From Actinomycetes bacterium (GTDB lineage: Bacteria > Actinomycetota > Actinomycetes > Propionibacteriales > Propionibacteriaceae), in NCBI GenBank assembly GCA_023387135.1, contig JAEWIK010000043.1, positions 1 to 10,624 of the forward strand: 10,624 bases of DNA, read 5' to 3'. Shown one piece after another: positions 1 through 5,162 of the stretch (position 1 is the first letter of the stretch; each line of letters starts with the position of its first letter). A program made the position numbers and the translations under genes. Below the pieces are notes generated by a model. The model worked only from the letters and a program-made list of their open reading frames with translations. It had not been told where the DNA came from and did not search any database.

Positions 1-248
1 CCCGGTGCGCCGCCTGCCTCGCTATCGGGCGGCGCACCGTCTCCCTGGTCGTCGATGTACTCCAACAGGTCACCTGGCTGGCACTTGAGCACTCGACACA
101 TCGCCTCCAGCGTGGAGAAGCGCACAGCCTTCGCGCGACCGTTCTTCAGCACGGCGACATTGGCCGGGGAGATCCCGACGGCGTCCGAGAACTCTTGAAC
201 CGACATCCCCGAGTCAAGGAGAAGGTGTCCCAGTCTCACTCGAATCAT
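1..248 (-). CDS. Small Cro/C1-type (XRE, YozG-like) HTH regulator, 3' end cut by window edge
   Basis: The reading frame starts at an ATG at 248-246 and stays open for 82 codons to the window edge, so the C-terminus is missing. It begins MIRVRLGHLLLDSGMSVQEF. Residues about 15-40 form a helix-turn-helix (SVQEFSDAVGISPANVAVLK), followed by FSTLEAMCRVLKCQPGDLLEYI, the standard tail of the short YozG-like Cro/C1 regulators. Family members are usually only about 70-80 residues, so little is probably lost. The start codon overlaps the stop of the upstream DUF2975 gene by one base (TGATG), which indicates translational coupling. DUF2975 membrane proteins are commonly encoded with such a regulator. 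The pair may be autoregulatory through the palindrome at 746-762, but that link is inference. The cytosolic DNA-binding role is well supported; the target genes are unknown. Confidence 0.85.
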   Translation of the reverse strand, partial: MIRVRLGHLLLDSGMSVQEFSDAVGISPANVAVLKNGRAKAVRFSTLEAMCRVLKCQPGDLLEYIDDQGDGAPPDSEAGGAP

Positions 249-724
249 CAGATGACCGAGCCCAACTCTTCGTGCTCGGAGCGGGCGTCCAGGAAGAGGC
301 GCTTACCGAGGCCGATCAGTACGGTCAACGCAACGCCGATGACACAGCTCGCAGCAAGCACCAGGACTACACCTGGCCCGCCGACCCCCACGAAGAAGAG
401 GAGGTGCGCGGCGGTCACGGCCGGGACGGCGGCCGCCGTGGCTAGTGCAGTTCGGATGACATCAATGAGAGTGGCTGACCGAGCGCCGAAGAACTCTCCT
501 CGCGGGATCGCAGAGATCAGCCCGTACACCGCCGCCAACGCGACCTGAATGCTCAAGACAGTGACAACGGCGGCCGCTGCGTATGGGACGACCAGGTCCT
601 GGACTTCCGGGAACGCCGTCCCGGTCTGGTGGGCAAGCACCGGCAACAGGATCTGCATGAGGATGGTGCCCACCAGGAGCCCGGCAACGGAGAGTTTGGC
701 CAGCCTGACAGAGGTTTCGCGCAT
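248..724 (-). CDS. DUF2975 domain-containing membrane protein
   Basis: This 158-residue protein has four predicted transmembrane helices, at about 10-30, 47-70, 88-112 and 116-140. The motif GLISAIPRGEFFGARSA between helices 2 and 3 resembles the conserved 'I..G.PF' loop of the DUF2975 family, and the length is normal for it. The biochemical function of the family is unknown; members are integral membrane proteins usually paired with a small Cro/C1-type regulator, as here. The ATG at 724 is favoured because a good -10 box (GATAAT, minus strand) lies so that transcription would begin at or next to this ATG, giving a leaderless mRNA. An AGGAG-like stretch about 19 bases upstream is too far away to serve as its ribosome binding site. 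It is the first gene of a two-gene operon with the downstream HTH gene. Confidence 0.85.
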   Translation of the reverse strand: MRETSVRLAKLSVAGLLVGTILMQILLPVLAHQTGTAFPEVQDLVVPYAAAAVVTVLSIQVALAAVYGLISAIPRGEFFGARSATLIDVIRTALATAAAVPAVTAAHLLFFVGVGGPGVVLVLAASCVIGVALTVLIGLGKRLFLDARSEHEELGSVI

Positions 725-730
725 GTATCG

Positions 731-759
731 ATTATCAGGCGACTCCTATTGATTATCAA
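731..759 (-). promoter_or_regulatory. Promoter of the DUF2975-HTH operon, probably leaderless
   Basis: Read on the minus strand, a -35 box TTGATA (759-754) is followed by a 17-base spacer and a -10 box GATAAT (736-731), close to the sigma-70-type consensus. The -10 box ends seven bases before the A of the ATG at 724, so the predicted start site falls on or beside the start codon. The octamer GATTATCA (plus-strand reading) occurs at both 730-737 and 751-758, a 21-base period or two helical turns. The promoter is an AT-rich island in otherwise GC-rich DNA. Confidence 0.65.
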
Positions 760-762
760 TAG
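746..762. promoter_or_regulatory. Perfect 17-bp palindrome over the -35 box (putative operator)
   Basis: The sequence CTATTGAT-T-ATCAATAG is a perfect inverted repeat of two 8-bp arms around one central base. It covers the -35 element of the DUF2975-HTH promoter, a classic position for a repressor operator. The obvious candidate ligand is the Cro/C1-type regulator encoded by the second gene of the operon; that assignment is inference. Confidence 0.55.
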
Positions 763-792
763 TTAGCAGGCTCAATCGAGATCGTTGTTGAG

Positions 793-975
793 CTACTGAA
801 GCCGCAGTTGTCCGCAGCGAGGAGACAGAGTCACTCGGTTCGTCGCTCCGAACTGCTGAGCCAGAGCGCTGACGTGGTACTTCACCGTGCACGGAGAGAG
901 GTGGACCTGGCGCGCGATCCGCGGGTTTGTCATCCCGCGCCGACAAGCCTCAAGATGCGCGTTTCGGTAGTCGAA
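793..975 (-). pseudogene. Truncated LuxR/GerE-type HTH regulator (C-terminal remnant)
   Basis: The minus-strand frame ending at the TAG at 795-793 encodes a GerE helix-turn-helix, read from about position 957 as HLEACRRGMTNPRIARQVHL and then SPCTVKYHVSALAQQFGATN. This matches the recognition-helix region of LuxR-family response regulators (GMTN..IA..L.LS..TVK.H...L..K.GA.NR). Nothing recognisable precedes it: no receiver or ligand domain, only a low-complexity serine run in the same frame. Homology stops near 966-975, just where plus-strand RHS sequence begins (about 1003). It is therefore best read as a DNA-binding-domain stump left when the RHS material arrived or was rearranged. The tail after GATNR also departs from the family. 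A short functional HTH-only protein cannot be excluded, but I see no convincing start site. Confidence 0.6.
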
Positions 976-1117
976 CGGGGCGGGTATCTGCGCAAACCGT
1001 CCCACCGGGCCACTGGACGAGCTGGACGACCGACACGATCGGAAGACCAGCCAGCGGGTCGACAAGACCGCGATCACGGCTGCGACGACCGCCTACGCGT
1101 ACCCTGCCAACGGACCG

Positions 1118-2599
1118 ATGGCGGTCCGCCCGCACGCAGTCTCGCAGACCGTCACCACCGGGTCGACAGCCGCGACCCGGAGCTATGAGTACGACGCTGC
1201 CGGCGGGCGGGTCATCCGTCAGGAGTCGGGCAAGACGACACTCACGGTCGCCGGCACCGAACTGACCGTCGACAACGCCACGGGTACGGCGACGGCGTCC
1301 CGCTACTACGCCCACGCCGGGCAGGCCGTCGCGGTCCGCACAGGGAACACCAACGCGGAGTTGTTCAGTCTGATCAACGATCATCAGGGCACAGCTCACA
1401 ACCAGATCCGTAACTCCGACTCTCAACTCCAGAGCATCTGGCAGGATCCCTACGGCAACAAGCGGGGGACCGCGCCGGCGGCATGGGCCGGTGGGCGCGG
1501 GTTCGTCGGTGGTCTCAACGACGTGTCCACCGGTCTTGTACGCCTGGGTGCGCGTGATTTCGATCCTGTGTTGCAGCGGTTCACCACGGTGGACCCGGTG
1601 CAGGTGCTCGATGTGCCGCTGCAGTGGAACCCGTACCTCTACGGCGACAACAGCCCGGTGACGAAGGCCGACCCGAGCGGCTTGTGCTGGATCTGTGGGA
1701 TCGGGAATGCGATCGCCAGTGCTGCGCGTGCCGTGGTGGGTGTGGTCAAGGCGACGGTCACCAAGGTCGCCTCGGCGGTGAAACGGGTAGCCACGGCGGT
1801 CGTGAAGAAGGTCGCCTCGGTGGCGGCGAAGGTCGTCCACGAGGCCGTCAAGGTTGCGAAGAAGATCGCCAGGGCCGTCACCACAGCAGTCCGCACCGTC
1901 AAGGCGGCGGTCAAGCACGCCGTGAAGAAGGCGGTCTCCAAAGCCAAACATGTGGCGTCGTCGGCGGGCAAGGCGGTCGATCACGCGAAGAAGGCCGTCA
2001 GTGAGGGTGTCAAGCGTGCCGGCGACACCCTGAACGAGTACGGCGACGCGATCCAGTTGGGTCTGGATGTGGTCGGGCTCGTCCCGGTCGTGGGTGAGAT
2101 CGCTGATGGTGCGAACGCGATCATCTACGCCGCCAAGGGCGACTACGCCAACGCCGCCCTCTCCGCAGCCGCCATGATCCCCATCGGTGGCCAGGCCGCC
2201 ACCGCTGCCAAGCTGGGAATCAAGGCTGGCAATGCGTTGGTTGGCGCGGCCAGTACGGGTGGACGCATGGCGGGTTCGGCCATGCGCGCCCTGCCTCGAG
2301 GGGGAGTGAAACTAACTCAAGGAGGTCTTGAGCACATCGTCTATCGCCATTGGGCGACTAGCGGCTTTGATAAGGTGGGCAAGTTCGCTCCCGGTTCGAC
2401 AGCAAGATCGGTTCGCCAGATGGTTGAGGATACGGCTCGCAATGGAGCCATGCGTTCGAACACCGCTGGTCGCCCCGGCACGATTTTTGAGCACGATCTC
2501 GGCCGAACCATCGGGACTAATGGCGCAGGAGACCCAACGTCCCGTCTCCGCGTGGTGGCTTCGCCAGATGCGACAGTAATCACCGCGTTCCCGTACTAG
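1118..2599 (+). CDS. RHS-repeat core C-terminal fragment with a polymorphic toxin tip (5'-truncated)
   Basis: This 493-codon open frame is the tail of an RHS/YD-repeat polymorphic toxin, whose intact relatives usually run well over 1000 residues. Residues 1-115 are YD-type repeats (RSYEYDAAGGRV, IWQDPYGN). Residues 128-188 are the RHS-associated core, with GFVGG, GLVRLGARDFDP, RFTTVDPV, QWNPYLYGDN and the core-ending ADPSGL. Residues about 197-300 are a lysine/alanine/valine-rich helical linker. Residues about 305-390 form a hydrophobic pretoxin segment. Residues about 395-493 are a variable tip (see separate entry). RHS coding continues upstream of this ATG without a start: frame 2 is open from 971, and the frame-3 peptide WTTDTIG (1023-1043) gives way to frame-2 TSQRVDKTAIT, showing a frameshift near 1041-1046. 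The ATG is therefore not an original start. The shell that would carry and release the tip is missing, so the product is probably inactive as a secreted toxin. An immunity-like gene follows immediately. Confidence 0.85.
   Translation: MAVRPHAVSQTVTTGSTAATRSYEYDAAGGRVIRQESGKTTLTVAGTELTVDNATGTATASRYYAHAGQAVAVRTGNTNAELFSLINDHQGTAHNQIRNSDSQLQSIWQDPYGNKRGTAPAAWAGGRGFVGGLNDVSTGLVRLGARDFDPVLQRFTTVDPVQVLDVPLQWNPYLYGDNSPVTKADPSGLCWICGIGNAIASAARAVVGVVKATVTKVASAVKRVATAVVKKVASVAAKVVHEAVKVAKKIARAVTTAVRTVKAAVKHAVKKAVSKAKHVASSAGKAVDHAKKAVSEGVKRAGDTLNEYGDAIQLGLDVVGLVPVVGEIADGANAIIYAAKGDYANAALSAAAMIPIGGQAATAAKLGIKAGNALVGAASTGGRMAGSAMRALPRGGVKLTQGGLEHIVYRHWATSGFDKVGKFAPGSTARSVRQMVEDTARNGAMRSNTAGRPGTIFEHDLGRTIGTNGAGDPTSRLRVVASPDATVITAFPY
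1544..1678 (+). repeat. RHS core/tip junction direct repeat, copy A
   Basis: These 135 bases encode the end of the RHS-associated core (LGARDFDP through KADPS). They recur at 3149-3284. Positions 1571-1644 are identical to 3177-3250, and 1646-1678 are identical to 3252-3284. The remaining differences are a single C/G change between these blocks and a divergent stretch near 1563-1570 that includes a one-base indel. The repeat ends exactly where the toxin tails diverge. Confidence 0.9.
2108..2199 (+). repeat. Pretoxin-linker repeat, copy A
   Basis: These 92 bases inside the RHS fragment encode GANAIIYAAKGDYANAALSA and the following residues. A near-identical copy lies at 4847-4938, with only scattered, mostly synonymous changes, which points to recent duplication or exchange between RHS tails under coding constraint. 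Confidence 0.85.
2294..2599 (+). other. Toxin tip 1 of the RHS protein, BECR/EndoU-like RNase candidate
   Basis: The last 100 or so residues of the RHS fragment (about 393-493) follow the pretoxin segment. They hold KLTQGGLEHIVYRHW, FAPGSTARSVRQMVEDTARN, GRPGTIFEHDLGRTIG and a final strand RLRVVASPDATVITAFPY. A histidine-rich start (H406, R410, H411), an internal E/H/D cluster (E458, H459, D460), and a C-terminal beta strand ending T-x-F-P are reminiscent of the BECR fold (barnase, EndoU, colicin E5/D, RelE) used by many contact-dependent and RHS RNase tips. I cannot name the exact family. It is intact up to its TAG and could be a different nuclease fold. Confidence 0.5.
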
Positions 2600-2604
2600 G
2601 AGGG
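2598..2604 (+). promoter_or_regulatory. Strong ribosome binding site overlapping the RHS stop codon
   Basis: AGGAGGG directly overlaps the TAG (2597-2599) that ends the RHS tip, so translation of the immunity gene is likely coupled to the toxin. The first ATG at proper spacing (2608) opens only a seven-codon frame. The immunity frame must use GTG at 2604, 2616 or 2619, or else the ATG frame has been broken by a small indel. Confidence 0.6.
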
Positions 2605-3089
2605 TGTATGGCGAGGTGGTGTCGACCGTGATCGAGATGGATGCGCTCTTGCAGCGAGAAGAAAGTGACGCTTCCACCAAGTGGGCGGAACTGCCGGAGA
2701 TATCGCTCCGCTATGACCACTTTCTCGGAGACGTGCTTCTTGTGATCGACGGAGTCGACCTCAGTGCTCGGTGGGGTTGGGTTCCAGTACTTGATTTTGC
2801 GCTCGGGTTTACTGAGCTCGTGGGAGGCCTTCGACCGGGCGCGACTGAGGTGTTTGAGTTCACGGAGTCCGAGGCCCACCTGAGGGTGAGTGCGGTCGGG
2901 GACCTTGTTGAGGTCACAGCGAGCTTTGCGTCAGGACGGGCACAGGTCGATCGCGCCGAGCTCCGTCTCTCCGCGATGGCCTTCCTTCGCGGCCTCGTCA
3001 CTCGTATCAGCGTCGAACATCCTGCGCTCTCGTACAATCCCCATCTGGCCCTTGCCGTCAACCGAGCTTGTTCCGTGTTCCCTGGTTAG
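2604..3089 (+). CDS. Putative immunity protein for tip 1
   Basis: This frame of about 161 residues begins five bases after the RHS stop codon, the position typical of an immunity gene. I do not recognise the family. The product is acidic and soluble, with a predicted beta-rich N-terminus (ISLRYDHFLGDVLLVIDGVD), a central WGWVPVLDFALGFTELVGGL and a C-terminal helical part. It has no signal peptide or membrane segment, which fits a cytosolic partner of a nuclease tip. The start is uncertain. A strong Shine-Dalgarno sequence, AGGAGG (2598-2603), overlaps the RHS stop. GTG at 2604 is too close to it, while GTG at 2616 or 2619 in the same frame is plausible. The well-spaced ATG at 2608 is in another frame and ends after seven codons. 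GC content looks lower than in the RHS core, as expected of exchanged tip/immunity modules. The assignment rests on position, not homology. Confidence 0.6.
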   Translation: MYGEVVSTVIEMDALLQREESDASTKWAELPEISLRYDHFLGDVLLVIDGVDLSARWGWVPVLDFALGFTELVGGLRPGATEVFEFTESEAHLRVSAVGDLVEVTASFASGRAQVDRAELRLSAMAFLRGLVTRISVEHPALSYNPHLALAVNRACSVFPG

Positions 3090-3148
3090 GATCGACCCCG
3101 AACATGGTCGCTGGTTCCGCTGGATTCTCGGCGGAGATCATGCGTTGG

Positions 3149-3284
3149 CTGGGTGCGCGTGATTTCGACCCCGGTCTTGCAGCGGTTCACCACGGTGGAC
3201 CCGGTGCAGGTGCTCGATGTGCCGCTGCAGTGGAACCCGTACCTCTACGGGGACAACAGCCCGGTGACGAAGGCCGACCCGAGC
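3149..3284 (+). repeat. RHS core/tip junction direct repeat, copy B
   Basis: This is the second copy of the junction at 1544-1678, one base longer because of an insertion near 3166-3176 that shifts the frame. It sits 60 bases after the first immunity gene and marks the start of the displaced second tip cassette. After the repeat the sequence changes from the PSGLCW tail of copy A to PSRTYESHPW. Confidence 0.9.
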
Positions 3285-3419
3285 AGGACGTACGAGTCAC
3301 ACCCTTGGACTGATTCTCGGTTCGTGGTGGAGTACGTGTGCGGACGAAACACGGTGGATGCAGGCAGCGGTTGGGATTTCACGCGCACGGTGTGGATTCA
3401 TGTGCCGGCAGGCTCGTGA
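3149..3419 (+). pseudogene. Displaced RHS core remnant with a short orphan tip
   Basis: After the +1 indel near 3170, the frame reads VLQRFTTVDPVQVLDVPLQW and continues through the core-ending KADPS. It then passes into 44 unrelated residues (RTYESHPWTDSRFVVEYVCG through TVWIHVPAGS) before a TGA at 3417-3419. There is no proper start and no upstream RHS domain, so it cannot be an autonomous gene. It looks like the 5' end of an orphan RHS C-terminal cassette kept behind the active one. The 44-residue tail is short for a toxin and is probably a remnant, or the beginning of a tail broken further on; I do not recognise it. Confidence 0.65.
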
Positions 3420-3509
3420 GCGGACGATTGATCGGAGCGAGTCGAGTTGGCGCCTCGCGGACGGCGCGTGGCGTGCGGCCCATCAACCAGGCGCGCCGGG
3501 TCAACGGAC

Positions 3510-4190
3510 TCCTGCCGGACCCCAGGTTTGATGTCTGGGGGATGTCGAAGCCGATTGAGGCTGTTGAGAGGGTGACCCGGTCCTCGCTGCCGACCCAGAG
3601 ACAGGTGAGACAGCTGTCGAGCCTGTCACAGATCTGATCGTGGCGACGGCGTCAAGCAACTCGTCGCGGTCGGCACTAATCCCGACTTCGATGGCGAGAC
3701 GGACTGGGTCACAGCGACCGCTGGGCATCCCTTCTGGGTCGACGGTGAAGGATGGGTCGATGCCGGACAACTGGCGGTGGACGATCTGCTGGTCGGCCCG
3801 GACGGCGCACTCGTGCGGATCACCGCCCTGGACGATCAGACCCGGGTCGACACCGTGTACAACCTCACCGTCAACCGAATCCACACCTACTACACCCTCG
3901 CCGGCGACACCAACGAACCCCTCCTCGTCCACAACTGCAGCCGGGTGTTCTTGCATGCGGAGGAGAGCCTTCGTGCCACTGGCAGCTTCTCACATTGGTC
4001 ACAGCAGCCAACCGAATCGATCAAGCGCTCACTCAAGCCGGGAGCGGATGAACCACTCGTTGTCAATCAAAGAGGTACGATCCTCGACGGAAACACTCGA
4101 TCTTTTGTCTTGAAGGACAGGGGTGTCAACGTCGATCAGCTTCCTGCGGTATTGCAGCGGTCAGGCGACTTGCCGGATGCGTTCGGCTGA
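3510..4190 (+). pseudogene. Frameshifted HINT (intein-like) pretoxin domain with a ParB-like toxin tip
   Basis: Pieces of a polymorphic-toxin HINT domain lie in order but in different frames: KPIEAVE (about 3549-3569), ADPETGETAVEPVTDLIV (about 3588-3641), then DGVKQLVAVGTNPDFDGETD and TAGHPFWVDGEGWVDAGQLA from 3645 onward. The open frame from 3609 runs without a stop to 4190. The HINT fold ends with VHNC (3927-3938), the usual Asn-Cys autocleavage junction, which is intact. After it come about 84 residues, including SIKRSLKPGADEPLVVNQRG and TILDGNTRSFVLKDRGVNVD. The pattern 'P-L-V-V-N-Q-x-G-x-I-L-D-G-N-T-R' resembles the ParB/sulfiredoxin-like core found in some toxin tips. At least two frameshifts (near 3569 and 3641-3645) and the lack of an RHS body make this a broken or silent cassette. 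The tip frame itself is intact; the exact family is uncertain. Confidence 0.7.
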
Positions 4191-4201
4191 GGGAGGAATG
4201 A

Positions 4202-4525
4202 ATGACGCTCAGGGATGATTTCATTGGGGAGTTGGATCGCGCGCCTGCGCGGTTCCTGATCGAACTATGCTGGCAACTCCACATTTCGACGCGCGGGTAC
4301 TACGCATCAGCGAGTCTCGACCCGGAAATGACTCGTCAGGCTTTGGAGGGCATGAATGAGCTAGCTCTGATTGTGGCCGAACAGTTGCGATCACTGGATC
4401 GAAAGCCATGGGCTTATGACAATGAGACGTTCATTCAGCTGCTCGGCGAAAAAGCGGGGATCTACAAGGTTGGCGGCGACCTCAGAGGCAGCATTGAAAG
4501 GGCGCTTGAACGTCTATCGGGGTGA
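4202..4525 (+). CDS. Putative immunity protein for the ParB-like tip
   Basis: This 107-residue open frame starts at the ATG at 4202, eleven bases after the stop of the toxin tip. A strong Shine-Dalgarno sequence, GGGAGGA (4191-4197), stands four bases before it. The product is predominantly helical (DDFIGELDRAPARFLIELCW, LEGMNELALIVAEQLRSLDR, LRGSIERALERLSG), soluble, with no signal peptide. I do not recognise the family. Its place directly after the tip, the translational layout (stop, ribosome binding site, start) matching the first tip/immunity pair, and its lower GC content suggest an immunity protein. The frame is intact although the associated toxin is decayed, so it could still protect against the same tip delivered by relatives. 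A large inverted repeat follows its stop codon. Function is inferred from context only. Confidence 0.6.
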   Translation: MTLRDDFIGELDRAPARFLIELCWQLHISTRGYYASASLDPEMTRQALEGMNELALIVAEQLRSLDRKPWAYDNETFIQLLGEKAGIYKVGGDLRGSIERALERLSG

Positions 4526-4531
4526 GGTATA

Positions 4532-4577
4532 TGCCTAGTTCGAGTTGGGACACGGTCTCAACTCGGCCAACTAGGCA
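4532..4577 (+). terminator. Long imperfect inverted repeat after the second immunity gene
   Basis: Arms TGCCTAGTT-CGAGTTG (4532-4547) and CAACTCG-GCC-AACTAGGCA (4559-4577) pair over 16 bp, with one 3-base bulge and an 11-base loop. The hairpin begins seven bases after the stop codon of the preceding gene. No T-run follows, so it may be an actinobacterial-type terminator or a leftover mobile-element end. Confidence 0.5.
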
Positions 4578-4702
4578 CGTGAGCGCCGCTGAACATTGGC
4601 GTGTCCTTTGGTGGCTCTTCGCAACCCAGGGTGTAGTTGGGGTCTGAATCCTCCGGTTTCGATCAGGCTGCGGCGATGTAGTTGGTGACGTCCCGGAAGC
4701 CG
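4578..4702. other. Unassigned stretch between cassette 2 and the permuted debris
   Basis: No RHS or HINT homology is visible here. The minus strand reads FRDVTNYIAAA followed by a stop, then LHPGL in a second frame and YTLG in a third. This is faintly like the end of a decayed transposase, but too weak to assign. Confidence 0.3.
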
Positions 4703-5162
4703 ACCGACCCCGACCTCGATGGCGAGACGGACTGGATCACTGCGACCGCGGGACATCCGTTCTGGGTCGACGGTGAAGGCTGGGTCGATGCCGGTCAGCT
4801 GGCGGTGGAACGACCTGCTGGTCGGCCCCCGACGGCACACTTGTGCGGTGCGAACGCGATCATCTACGCCGCCAAGGGCGACTACGCCAACGCCGCGCTC
4901 TCCGCCGCTGCGATGATCCCCATCGGTGGCCAGGCCGCAACCGGCCTCAAACTTGGCCTCAAAGGCCTCAACGCTGCAGACCGAGATCAACACACCTCGA
5001 TGCACTGGTCGAGTGCGAAGCCGTCGCAGACGCCGTCCGATTGCGGCTATCGAAACGGGCGACCTGACGCTCACTGCTGACCCGAGACGGGTTAGCCAGC
5101 GGTCGAGCCGGTCACGGACCTGATCGTCGGGGACGGGGTCAGCCAGCTCGTAGCCATTGGTT
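4703..5162 (+). pseudogene. Permuted HINT and RHS-linker debris
   Basis: Three recognisable pieces are joined. Positions 4703-4846 encode the middle of a HINT domain (TDPDLDGETDW, TAGHPFWVDGEGWVDAGQLA), frameshifted near 4809. Positions 4847-4975 match the RHS pretoxin linker of the first protein (GANAIIYAAKGDYANAALSA, IPIGGQAAT), with 4847-4938 a near copy of 2108-2199. Positions about 5036-5162 encode the N-terminal half of a HINT domain (RPIAAIETGDLTLTADP, then in another frame AVEPVTDLIVGDGVSQLVAI). In a normal RHS tail the order is linker, HINT N-half, HINT middle; here the middle piece comes first. The end of the N-half (VAIG, 5160) and the start of the middle piece (TDPD, 4703) would be adjacent in an intact domain. 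Although 4682-5080 is open, no normal protein is encoded. Confidence 0.75.
4847..4938 (+). repeat. Pretoxin-linker repeat, copy B
   Basis: This copy of 2108-2199 is embedded in the permuted debris. Its left edge is fused to a HINT-middle fragment; the two parent sequences share only GG at the joint near 4847-4848, so the join looks like illegitimate recombination. Confidence 0.8.

Noticed and set aside
950..1984. 344-codon minus-strand open frame with HRG/DRR-rich runs
   Set aside because: Antisense shadow of the RHS core and its repetitive linker.
1700..2030. Possible tandem DNA repeat or CRISPR-like array
   Set aside because: The recurring 'gtc aag/gcg gt' pattern is degenerate and explained by the A/K/V-rich coding linker; there are no fixed repeats with unique spacers.
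4682..5080. 132-codon frame as a genuine HINT-linker fusion protein
   Set aside because: The order of domains is wrong, only part of HINT is present, and parts are out of native frame; it is better treated as debris.
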